Part shown: positions 7,353 to 13,194 of the stretch, piece by piece
Numbering within the stretch: position 1 is the stretch's first letter
How the letters are laid out: every line of letters starts with the position of its first letter
Source: Desulfosporosinus sp.
Lineage (GTDB): Bacteria > Bacillota > Desulfitobacteriia > Desulfitobacteriales > Desulfitobacteriaceae
Direction of reading: 5' to 3'
Length of the DNA stretch: 13,194 bases
Assembly: GCA_016278585.1 (NCBI GenBank)
Contig: JADQBO010000362.1
Location: 1 to 13,194, forward strand
Made by a program: the position numbers and the translations under genes
Notes under the pieces: generated by a model
Database searches by the model: none
Seen by the model: only the letters and a program-made list of their open reading frames with translations
What the model was told of the DNA's origin: nothing

Positions 7353-8432
7353 TTATTGAGATTTCTCACTGACTCCTGCATCAGCAAAGGTGGACATTTC
7401 TTGAAGAATATGAAGAGCAGATTCAACAATATAAAAGGTGATCGCGGCTCCTGTTCCTTCTCCAAGTCTCATATTTAAGTTAAGTACTGGATCAAGGCCC
7501 AGGCTGGCTAATGCTTTACGGTGTCCAGGTTCGACTGAGCCGTGAGAGGGAATCATAAAGGCAATGCTCTTCGGAGCGATTTTGGCGGCTATAAGTGCAC
7601 CGGCAGTCGAAATAAACCCATCGATAACTATGGGAACACGGCTGGCAGCTGCTTGGAGGATTGAACCAGCAATCGCCGCAATTTCTAATCCGCCTACTTT
7701 GCTTAGAACATCTAGAGGATCGTGTATATTAGGTTGATTGATATTAAAAGCGTCTTGAATAGCTTGGCGTTTTTTAGCCAAGCCGGCATCATCTATCCCA
7801 GTTCCTCGTCCGACAACCTCCTCAAGGGGTGACTTTGTATAGAGGGCGACTATCGCCGAGCTAGGGGTAGTATTGCCAATTCCAAGGTCCCCAGTAGCCA
7901 AGAGGTTATAGCCTGCCCGAATCTTTTCCTCTGCAACTTCTGCCCCGACTAGAAGGGCTTGCAAAGCTTCATGACGGGACATAGCCGGGCCTTTGGCCAT
8001 ATTCCGGGTTCCATCCGCAACCCGTTTATGAATAATGTTTCCTTCTAAAGGGAAGGCAACCCCGACGTCCGTACAAACAACTTCAGCACCGGCTTGGCGA
8101 GCGAGGACATTAATGGCTGCACCACCACTTATAATATTATACACCATTTGAGGAGTTACTTCCTGAGGAAAGGCACTTACCCCTTCTTCGACGACTCCAT
8201 GATCTCCTGCCATTAACAGGACGACTTTCTTCTGAATTTTAGGGTTGGAGGTACGCTGGATTCCGCCGAGCTGCTTGGCTAAATGTTCTAATTGACCTAG
8301 GCTGCCCTGGGGTTTTGTTAGAGAATCTAAGCGCACTTGAATCTGGGATATGGCTTCCTCGTCAAGATCTAAGATGTTGGTTGTCAGGGTTTGAAGTTGA
8401 GCATAGAGTTGTTCCTCAGTTAAGTTTTTCAT
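7353..8432 (-). CDS. cobT: Nicotinate-nucleotide--dimethylbenzimidazole phosphoribosyltransferase
   Basis: CobT moves the phosphoribosyl group of nicotinate mononucleotide to a lower-ligand base, classically 5,6-dimethylbenzimidazole, giving alpha-ribazole phosphate for the CobS reaction. At 359 residues it has the standard length. Conserved blocks in order are LDSLTKPQGSLGQLEHLAKQ, MAGDHGVVEEGVSAFPQEVT, ISGGAAINVLARQAGAEVVC, GDLGIGNTTPSSAIVA, GRGTGIDDAGLAKK, IVIDGFISTAGALIA, SHGSVEPGHRKAL and RLGEGTGAA, in which Glu325 corresponds to the catalytic glutamate. The base actually used cannot be told from sequence; anaerobes often use other benzimidazoles or purines. The ATG at 8432 has a strong GAGGAGG site. 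It is the first gene after the cobalamin riboswitch and terminator, so transcription should fall when adenosylcobalamin is plentiful. Confidence 0.97.
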   Translation of the reverse strand: MKNLTEEQLYAQLQTLTTNILDLDEEAISQIQVRLDSLTKPQGSLGQLEHLAKQLGGIQRTSNPKIQKKVVLLMAGDHGVVEEGVSAFPQEVTPQMVYNIISGGAAINVLARQAGAEVVCTDVGVAFPLEGNIIHKRVADGTRNMAKGPAMSRHEALQALLVGAEVAEEKIRAGYNLLATGDLGIGNTTPSSAIVALYTKSPLEEVVGRGTGIDDAGLAKKRQAIQDAFNINQPNIHDPLDVLSKVGGLEIAAIAGSILQAAASRVPIVIDGFISTAGALIAAKIAPKSIAFMIPSHGSVEPGHRKALASLGLDPVLNLNMRLGEGTGAAITFYIVESALHILQEMSTFADAGVSEKSQ

Positions 8433-8469
8433 GTAATTTCCTCCTCAATATTATCGTAACTTATATAGA

Positions 8470-8507
8470 AAAGTCCCGACCACAAAAAAATCTGTGGTCG
8501 GGACTTT
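8470..8507 (-). terminator. Riboswitch expression-platform terminator upstream of cobT
   Basis: A perfect 15-bp inverted repeat (8470-8484 with 8493-8507) with an 8-base A/T loop. On the minus strand the stem runs into TTTTCTATAT. It stands between the cobalamin aptamer and the cobT ribosome site, the place of the regulated terminator in Firmicute B12 leaders. A GTCGG just upstream (minus strand, about 8514-8519) could pair with CCGAC in the first arm as a short antiterminator, which is inference. Confidence 0.88.
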
Positions 8508-8520
8508 ACCGTCATCACCG

Positions 8521-8545
8521 ACGCTCTCCACAAGTGGAAAGACGT
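8521..8545 (-). other. Short hairpin between aptamer and terminator in the cob leader
   Basis: CTCTCCA and TGGAAAG (plus strand 8524-8530 and 8535-8541) pair around a CAAG loop, extended by ACG/CGT at the base with one bulge. It lies in the cob leader RNA between the B12 box side of the aptamer and the terminator, so it probably belongs to the expression platform as a linker or anti-antiterminator element. Confidence 0.45.
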
Positions 8546-8554
8546 AAACATCTT

Positions 8555-8695
8555 AGGCAGGTCTCCTGGCTATCGAATCATTGCTTACTCGTCACCTTCC
8601 CAGCATAGAACCAGTGGTTGACGAAACTCCTCGACTACAGTGGTGGGTCCGCGTCGGTTTAAACCGAACTTCCCTATTCTCCCCAAAGGGCACCT
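8555..8695 (-). ncRNA. Adenosylcobalamin riboswitch aptamer (class I-like)
   Basis: Read on the minus strand the segment carries the conserved order of a cobalamin riboswitch: AGGTGCCC at the 5' end (8695-8688), GAATAGGGAAG, GCGGACCCACCACTGTA, TGCTGGGAAGGTGACGAGTA and the terminal B12 box AGCCAGGAGACCTGCCT (8571-8555). It is followed by a terminator hairpin and then cobT, so binding of adenosylcobalamin should reduce expression of cobT, cobU and cobS. Boundaries are set by the conserved ends; secondary structure was not computed. Confidence 0.96.
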
Positions 8696-8717
8696 AAAAT
8701 AAAACTATTTTTCTTTT

Positions 8718-8746
8718 AGAATAGCACATCTATTTTTAAATCTCAA
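8718..8746 (-). promoter_or_regulatory. Sigma-A type promoter of the riboswitch-cobTUS transcript
   Basis: On the minus strand TTGAGA (8746-8741) and TATTCT (8723-8718) are separated by exactly 17 bases. The expected start lies near 8711, about 15 bases before the aptamer. It diverges from the promoter of the actin-like gene; their -35 boxes are only 32 bases apart. Confidence 0.75.
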
Positions 8747-8778
8747 GGAATATTTCGTAATTGATTAACAAAGACATT

Positions 8779-8807
8779 TTTACAAGCGTGTCTCCTTCGT
8801 ATATAAT
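8779..8807 (+). promoter_or_regulatory. Sigma-A type promoter of the actin-like gene
   Basis: TTTACA (8779-8784) and a perfect TATAAT (8802-8807) are 17 bases apart. Transcription would begin near 8814, leaving a leader of about 50 bases before the GTG at 8867. The start region overlaps the heptad-phased TAG repeats at 8810-8837, a natural place for a repressor. Confidence 0.85.
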
Positions 8808-8809
8808 GG

Positions 8810-8837
8810 TAGGTATTAGCATTTAGTAAATAGCCAT
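8810..8837 (+). repeat. Four TAG triplets at exact 7-bp steps, possible operator
   Basis: Four contiguous heptads begin with TAG at 8810, 8817, 8824 and 8831: TAGGTAT, TAGCATT, TAGTAAA and TAGCCAT. Only the first three positions are invariant. They lie over the predicted transcription start of a ParM-like operon whose second gene has an RHH-like N-terminus. Some ribbon-helix-helix regulators, such as plasmid omega proteins, bind contiguous 7-bp repeats, so this may be an autoregulatory or centromere-like site. That link is inference, and the region is AT-rich. Confidence 0.35.
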
Positions 8838-8866
8838 TTTATGAGACTAGAATAGGAGGAACGTGT

Positions 8867-9976
8867 GTGTTTGAGAATGATATTCTTGTAGCCGGAGCAG
8901 ATCCTGGATTCGGAGCGATAAAACTGGACTCAGGAGATACAAAGGTATTATTTCCTGCTGTAATTTGTAAGGGGAATGAACGTATTTTCTCTACCCTAGG
9001 AAATACTCTAATCAATAAGGGCTCGGAGTTAGAAACCCAGATTGCATCTCTGGATGTCATTGTTAAAAATAATTCCACAGGCGTAGAGAAACATTATTTC
9101 ATGGGGAGCTTGGCTGAGAGCTTAAATCCCAACGAAGCTCATTATTGTTGGGATGAAGACAAGTCCTCAGATGAAGAAGCCACTGCTTTACTAGTGGTTG
9201 CCTTAGCCCTCGCTCAACAGAGCCCTAAAGCGAATGTATATCTTGGATCGGGCGTACCCGTTAAATATTACGCTAATTTAAAGGATAAATATGAAACTGA
9301 ATTAAAGGGATCTTTTTCAGTTGTATTTCGATCTGGCCCCTTGGAGGGAATAACCCGCCAACTTAATATACTGCGTTCTCGAGTATTACCACAAAGTTAT
9401 GGTGTCTTCATTAAGGAAACGCTTAATGAATATGGAATTCCCACCAGTGCTAAGCTGTTTAGTGGATATGTCGTGGTCATAGATCCTGGTTTCCGGACGA
9501 CAGATATTGCTACATTTTATGATGGTGTCATGCTTGATCCACCAAACTCATTTAGTATCGAAAAAGGGTTAAAGTGGGCTTATATCGGAGTGGCTGAAAA
9601 ACTCAAAGAATTAACGAGTAATCATGTAAATCCGATTGAAACGGATGATAAAGAACTAGATAAAATTTTCCGAGTTAATGGCGGATTGTATCCCTGGAAT
9701 AATGGGACGATCAACCTTAATCCGATTATGAAGAGCATGCTGACTCAGTTGGGGACGGATATCACTCGCGAGGTAAAAAAGGCTTTAAAACCCATGCTGG
9801 GCAAATTACACACGGTTCTTGTAGCTGGAAAAGTTGGAGAAATGGTTTATGAGCACATTCAAATGGAGAATAAATCTTTAATTGATGATCCACAGTTTGG
9901 CAATGCTACGGGATTTCGCATTATGGCGGCCACTCTGGTCAACAATATTACTAAGAAATCGAACACACCGGCATGA
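8867..9976 (+). CDS. ParM/Alp-like actin-family ATPase
   Basis: A 369-residue member of the bacterial actin-like (ParM/StbA, ALP) group. Such proteins bind ATP and polymerise into filaments, and on plasmids they push DNA copies apart with a ParR-type adaptor. Visible actin-fold motifs are phosphate 1, GADPGFGAIKL (10-20, Asp12), the LGSGVPV turn (126-132), phosphate 2, VVIDPGFRTTDIATF (203-217, Asp206 and Asp213), the adenosine-side loop LVAGKVGEMV (318-327), and a C-terminal FGNATGFRIMA block typical of the ALP group. It is cytosolic, with no membrane segment. The GTG at 8867 follows a strong AGGAGGAA site; no ATG fits. The stop overlaps the next gene by 4 bases. A chromosomal filament of unknown cargo is as likely as DNA segregation. 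Confidence 0.88.
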   Translation: MFENDILVAGADPGFGAIKLDSGDTKVLFPAVICKGNERIFSTLGNTLINKGSELETQIASLDVIVKNNSTGVEKHYFMGSLAESLNPNEAHYCWDEDKSSDEEATALLVVALALAQQSPKANVYLGSGVPVKYYANLKDKYETELKGSFSVVFRSGPLEGITRQLNILRSRVLPQSYGVFIKETLNEYGIPTSAKLFSGYVVVIDPGFRTTDIATFYDGVMLDPPNSFSIEKGLKWAYIGVAEKLKELTSNHVNPIETDDKELDKIFRVNGGLYPWNNGTINLNPIMKSMLTQLGTDITREVKKALKPMLGKLHTVLVAGKVGEMVYEHIQMENKSLIDDPQFGNATGFRIMAATLVNNITKKSNTPA

Positions 9977-10467
9977 TAACTTCCCAACCCTTATTTATTC
10001 CGCTATATTTTGATGAATCAGAATCGGATCTTTGGCTAGCACTACAACAAATTGAGCCCGAGAAGAGAAGTTCCTTTATCAAAGGGGCTTTGAGACAGAT
10101 TCTATTAGGAACTAAGATAGAAGAGTTCCTAATGCAGGAGTTTGATAGGGTGCCAGAAGATACAATTGAGGTCCTGAAGGACAGGGATTATCATGAGGAA
10201 ATTCAAGTCGAAGTGTTGGAGAATGAGGTTAAAGAGACAGAAATGTTTTCTTTAGACGATTTATTTGCTCAAACAAACGTCCTTGATCCTGATGAGAGTA
10301 CTGCAATTTTGACAGACCACGAACAAACGAAGTCAATACCAAATCCGACCTCAGGTTTTGAGTATATGATGAAGCATATTATTGGAACTGAAGAAGATGA
10401 AACGGTTCTAAGGGTTTTAAAGGGGAAAAGAAATACCTTTGATATAAGTGTTAATAGTGATGTATAA
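9973..10467 (+). CDS. Small acidic protein with RHH-like N-terminus, probable partner of the actin-like ATPase
   Basis: A 164-residue protein with no certain family. Its N-terminus has the shape of a ribbon-helix-helix fold: a strand FIPLYFD (8-14), a helix ESDLWLALQQI (17-27), then KRSSFIKGALRQILL (31-45), resembling the second helix of ParR/CopG-type proteins. Residues 50-120 are strongly acidic, probably a flexible linker, and a short basic segment RVLKGKR (147-153) lies near the C-terminus. It overlaps the actin-like gene by ATGA and lacks its own clear ribosome site, so it should be made by translational coupling in fixed ratio. By analogy with ParMR modules it could bind DNA near the promoter and contact the filament through its C-terminus; that role is inference. 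Confidence 0.7.
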   Translation: MITSQPLFIPLYFDESESDLWLALQQIEPEKRSSFIKGALRQILLGTKIEEFLMQEFDRVPEDTIEVLKDRDYHEEIQVEVLENEVKETEMFSLDDLFAQTNVLDPDESTAILTDHEQTKSIPNPTSGFEYMMKHIIGTEEDETVLRVLKGKRNTFDISVNSDV

Positions 10468-10531
10468 TTATTTCCTAGCATAAGTACGAATAACGATAAT
10501 ACAGACAAGAATAAGGTTTTTAGATATTAAA

Positions 10532-10546
10532 AGGAGGAGAAAAATC
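10532..10546 (+). promoter_or_regulatory. Strong ribosome site facing ATC, 36 bases before the first ATG
   Basis: AGGAGG (10532-10537) is followed after six bases by ATC ATA GAC in frame with the CNNM gene, and the first ATG is at 10574. Between the stop at 10481 and that ATG the frame holds no ATG, GTG or TTG. A weaker GGAG (10563-10566) seven bases before the ATG is the rival site. The same arrangement recurs in the second paralog. Confidence 0.6.
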
Positions 10547-10573
10547 ATAGACGGTCTGCTCTGGAGTAGCATA

Positions 10574-11896
10574 ATGGTTTTATTTGCTTTGTTGTTGGTC
10601 GGGCTAAACGGTATTTTCGTAGCGGCTGAATTTGCAATGGTCAAAGTACGTAAGACGCGTTTGGCAGAACTCGCTGAGAATGGTTCGCGAAGGGCACAAA
10701 GTGCACTAGATGTCACTTCACAACTCGATGCCTACCTTTCGGCCTGTCAACTCGGGATTACCCTTGCTTCATTAGGTTTAGGTTGGATTGGTGAACCCGC
10801 GATTGCGGTCCTTATTGAACCGTTGTTTGCTGGGATAGGTAGTTGGAGCCCAATCTATACCCATGCAATTTCTTTTGCAATAGCCTTTACAATCATCTCC
10901 TTATTACACATTGTCTTGGGTGAGCTTGTTCCTAAGTCATTAGCAATTCAAAAGTCGGAAAGTACTGCACTTGCCATGGCTGGCTTCATAAAAGGCTTTT
11001 ACTGGATCTGCTACCCCATTATTTGGGCACTTAATAGCTTAGCCAACCTTGTATTGCGTATTTGGGGAATAGAACCTGCCAATGAGGCTGATTTATCACA
11101 TAGTGAAGAAGAACTAAGAATGTTAGTTGATGCCAGTCAGAAGCATGGCTATTTGGATAAATTAGAAGGTAAACTCTTAGACAACGTTTTTGAATTTTCA
11201 GATCGAATCGCTAGCGAAGTTATGATTCCTCGGCAAGATATGGTGTGTATTTTTATACAAGACACCTTTGAGGAAATCCTCGAAGCTCTAAAAGAGCATG
11301 GGCATACGCGTTATCTGCTTTGTGATGATGATAAAGATCACGTACTTGGCTTAGTCCATATGCGAGATATCTTTAGGTTGCAGGAGCAATCGGGTAAAAA
11401 GGATATAATTCAGATAAAACGAGATATCCTTGCTGTTCCTGAGGGTATGCCAATTTCTCACCTCGTCCAGAGAATGCGTAGTCAAAGAACCCATATGGCT
11501 GTCGTGGTCGATGAATTCGGTGGATCGGCTGGGTTGGTTACCCTAGAAGATATGCTGGAAGAATTAGTCGGTGAAATTTACGATGAATTTGAGTCGGAAC
11601 AACCTCCTATTCAAAAAATAGCCGAAAATGAATATGTGCTTAATGGACGGGTTCTTATGGAAGAAGTTTCTGAAATGCTAGAAATTCAACTGGAGGAAGA
11701 AACAGTCTCTACAATTGGTGGATATGTTTTTTCTAGGTTAGGAAGAAAACCTGTCAAAGGGGATGTTGTTTACTTTGATGGTTTCTATTTTGAAGTTATA
11801 GAGGTTATTGGATTCAGAATAACCAAGGTTATGGTTAAAAGAAAGATACTCGAAACTAAAGCCGAGGATGTATCAGACGTACATGCAGCGGTTTGA
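10574..11896 (+). CDS. CNNM/CorC (HlyC-type) membrane protein with CBS pair, first paralog
   Basis: A 440-residue protein (from ATG) of the family often annotated as hemolysin-related or CorC; characterised members are Mg2+/Co2+ efflux or transport proteins, and haemolysin activity is not implied. Domains in order: a CNNM/DUF21 membrane region of about four helices (1-185) with FVAAEFAMVKVRKTRL, the conserved LASLGLGWIGEP and GELVPKSLAI; CBS 1 (about 215-267, VMIPRQDMVCI to GLVHMRDIF); CBS 2 (280-333, AVVVDEFGGSAGLVTLEDMLEELVGEI); and the CorC_HlyC domain (347-425, YVLNGRVLMEEV to FRITKVMVKR). The frame runs open upstream and encodes IDGLLWSSI just before the ATG, with the AGGAGG site ahead of it, so the true start may be the ATC or ATA at 10544/10547. 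It starts 106 bases after the RHH-like gene with no visible terminator between. Confidence 0.93.
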   Translation: MVLFALLLVGLNGIFVAAEFAMVKVRKTRLAELAENGSRRAQSALDVTSQLDAYLSACQLGITLASLGLGWIGEPAIAVLIEPLFAGIGSWSPIYTHAISFAIAFTIISLLHIVLGELVPKSLAIQKSESTALAMAGFIKGFYWICYPIIWALNSLANLVLRIWGIEPANEADLSHSEEELRMLVDASQKHGYLDKLEGKLLDNVFEFSDRIASEVMIPRQDMVCIFIQDTFEEILEALKEHGHTRYLLCDDDKDHVLGLVHMRDIFRLQEQSGKKDIIQIKRDILAVPEGMPISHLVQRMRSQRTHMAVVVDEFGGSAGLVTLEDMLEELVGEIYDEFESEQPPIQKIAENEYVLNGRVLMEEVSEMLEIQLEEETVSTIGGYVFSRLGRKPVKGDVVYFDGFYFEVIEVIGFRITKVMVKRKILETKAEDVSDVHAAV

Positions 11897-12006
11897 CATG
11901 CGGACCAGAGTTAGACGATCCTATCCGTTCAAAAGTGTATAATTGTTACCTAATATATGTACAATAATTAAATCATAAAATAACCCCTGGTGTTTCGGAA
12001 AATAAA

Positions 12007-12021
12007 AGGAGGATAATAATC
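12007..12021 (+). promoter_or_regulatory. Strong ribosome site facing ATC in the second CNNM paralog
   Basis: AGGAGG (12007-12012), then six bases, then ATC ATC GAC in frame; the first ATG is at 12049, the same distance as in the first paralog. A GGAG seven bases before the ATG is again the alternative. The 110 bases upstream (11897-12006) hold a TATAAT-like box near 11938 without a good -35 and no clear terminator. Confidence 0.55.
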
Positions 12022-12048
12022 ATCGACGGTCTGCTTTGGAGTGTCATA

Positions 12049-13194
12049 ATGATCTTAATTGCATTCTTACTAGTAGGGTTAAATGGACTATTTGTGGCTG
12101 CTGAGTTTTCTTTAGTAAAAGTACGAAAAACGCGTTTGGCAGAACTTGCGGATAATGGCTCTCCAAGAGCACAAAATGCCTTGGATGTCACCTCTCAACT
12201 TGATGCATACCTTTCTGCCTGTCAGCTTGGTATAACCCTTGCTTCATTGGGCTTAGGTTGGATTGGTGAACCAGCGATCGCGACCTTGATTGAACCGTTG
12301 TTTATAGGGATTGCTGGTTGGAACGCGATTTATACTCATACAATTTCTTTGGTAATAGCTTTTTCAATCATTACATTATTACACATTGTTTTGGGTGAAC
12401 TCGTTCCTAAATCCTTAGCAATTCAAAGATCAGAGCGTACTGCCCTTGCTACTGCTGGTTTTTTAAAAGGATTTTACTGGATCTGTTATCCCATTATTCG
12501 GATGCTTAATAGTTTAGCTAACCTTGTGTTGCGTATTTGGAGAATTGAACCAGCGAATGAGGCTGATTTATCACATAGTGAAGAAGAATTACGAATGTTA
12601 GTCGATGCCAGTCAAAGGCACGGATATTTAGATAAACTAGAAGGTAAATTGTTAGATAACGTCTTTGAATTTTCAGATCGTAACGCTAGTGAAGTGATGG
12701 TACCACGGCAAGATATGGTGTGCATCTTCATACAGGATACGTTTGAGGAGATACTCGAAGTTGTAAAAGAGCATGGGCATACTCGGTATTTGCTATGTGA
12801 TGATGACAAAGACAATGTTCTTGGCTTAGTCCATATGCGTGACATACTCCGGCTGAAGGAACAGTCGGGTGAAAAGGATATTACTCTGATTAGACGGGAT
12901 GTCCTTGCCGTTCCAGAGGGAATGCCAATTTCTCATCTAGTCCAGAAAATGCGAAGTCAACATACCCATATGGCCGTCGTTGTGGACGAATTCGGAGGAT
13001 CAGCAGGGCTGGTTACGATTGAGGATATGTTAGAAGAATTAGTCGGAGAAATCTATGATGAATTTGAGTTAGAACAACCGTCTATTCAAAAAGTGACTGA
13101 AAATGAATATGTGCTTAATGGACGTGTGTTGATGGAAGAAGTTTCTGAAATGCTGAAAATCCACTTAGAGGAAGAAACAGTCTCTACTATTGGT
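12049..13194 (+). CDS. CNNM/CorC (HlyC-type) membrane protein with CBS pair, second tandem paralog (3' end missing)
   Basis: This frame is open for 382 codons from ATG 12049 to the window edge. The visible part is colinear with the first paralog: by hand count 49 of 382 aligned residues differ, about 87% identity, with no gap. It contains the DUF21 membrane region (FVAAEFSLVKVRKTRL, LASLGLGWIGEP, GELVPKSLAI), both CBS motifs (VMVPRQDMVCI to GLVHMRDIL; AVVVDEFGGSAGLVTIEDM) and the start of the CorC_HlyC domain, ending at EETVSTIG; about 58 residues should be missing if lengths match. Changes cluster in the second membrane region (ATLIEPLFIGIAGWNAIYTH) and around RLKEQSGEKDITLIRRD between the CBS motifs. 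IDGLLWSVI is encoded ahead of the ATG with AGGAGG upstream, so translation may start at ATC 12019 or 12022. Metal-ion transport is the family role; the reason for two copies is unknown. Confidence 0.93.
   Translation, partial: MILIAFLLVGLNGLFVAAEFSLVKVRKTRLAELADNGSPRAQNALDVTSQLDAYLSACQLGITLASLGLGWIGEPAIATLIEPLFIGIAGWNAIYTHTISLVIAFSIITLLHIVLGELVPKSLAIQRSERTALATAGFLKGFYWICYPIIRMLNSLANLVLRIWRIEPANEADLSHSEEELRMLVDASQRHGYLDKLEGKLLDNVFEFSDRNASEVMVPRQDMVCIFIQDTFEEILEVVKEHGHTRYLLCDDDKDNVLGLVHMRDILRLKEQSGEKDITLIRRDVLAVPEGMPISHLVQKMRSQHTHMAVVVDEFGGSAGLVTIEDMLEELVGEIYDEFELEQPSIQKVTENEYVLNGRVLMEEVSEMLKIHLEEETVSTIG

Noticed and set aside
8315..8608. Open frame on the plus strand across the cobT start and the riboswitch
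   Set aside because: It is antisense to the conserved cobT N-terminus and to structured leader RNA, has no ribosome site, and its translation resembles nothing.
10487..10514. Heptad-like phasing (CGAATAA, CGATAAT, then AGAATAA) before the first CNNM gene
   Set aside because: The phase breaks after two units and the stretch is AT-rich; not distinguishable from chance.
10269..10716. Minus-strand open frames across the RHH-like gene end and the CNNM start
   Set aside because: They overlap well-supported plus-strand genes and their starts lack ribosome sites.
11932..11944. TATAAT box in the gap between the CNNM paralogs as a promoter
   Set aside because: No acceptable -35 lies 16-18 bases upstream; TTAGAC is 21 bases away.
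11973..12191. Minus-strand open frame at the start of the second CNNM paralog
   Set aside because: It exists because the opposite strand mirrors the conserved CNNM coding; a nearly identical antisense frame sits over the first paralog for the same reason.

Overview
The window looks like chromosome of an anaerobic, endospore-forming, low-to-moderate-GC Firmicute of the clostridial/Peptococcaceae type (Desulfosporosinus or Desulfitobacterium-like; this is inference from gene content, with no marker gene to prove it). It has a complete GerA-type spore germinant receptor operon, cobalamin nucleotide-loop genes behind an adenosylcobalamin riboswitch, strong AGGAGG ribosome sites and GTG/TTG starts. 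No rRNA, tRNA, CRISPR array, insertion sequence or phage gene is visible.

Layout. From the left edge to about 8.75 kb everything reads on the minus strand. In transcription order, the first unit is an RNA leader (promoter 8718-8746, AdoCbl riboswitch 8555-8695, perfect 15-bp terminator hairpin 8470-8507) followed by cobT, cobU and cobS, and closed by a strong two-way terminator at 5883-5926. These three genes assemble the lower (nucleotide) loop of cobalamin, so the cell can at least finish B12 from cobinamide. Next is a germination receptor operon with a forespore-type promoter candidate (5821-5850) and four genes: gerAA, gerAC, gerAB and a 73-residue two-helix membrane protein. Further on are a CmpB-family membrane protein and an HD-domain protein that look translationally linked, then a hairpin, and then perhaps the first 20 codons of another membrane or secreted protein running off the left edge.

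From about 8.77 kb the genes read on the plus strand. A consensus sigma-A promoter (8779-8807) drives a ParM/Alp-type actin-like ATPase and, with a 4-base overlap, a small acidic protein with an N-terminal ribbon-helix-helix-like segment. The pair resembles a plasmid segregation (type II, ParMR-like) module, here among chromosomal housekeeping genes. Just downstream of its -10 box, TAG recurs four times at an exact 7-bp step, a possible operator. Two tandem paralogous CNNM/CorC (HlyC-type) membrane proteins follow. They are about 87% identical by hand count, and the second runs off the right edge. Both have their best ribosome site AGGAGG 36 bases upstream of the first ATG, facing ATC/ATA codons in an open and conserved frame, which raises the possibility of non-canonical initiation.

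The items most worth a second look are the actin-like/RHH pair with its heptad-phased TAG repeats, the start-site puzzle shared by the two CNNM paralogs, and the extra small gene in the germination operon.
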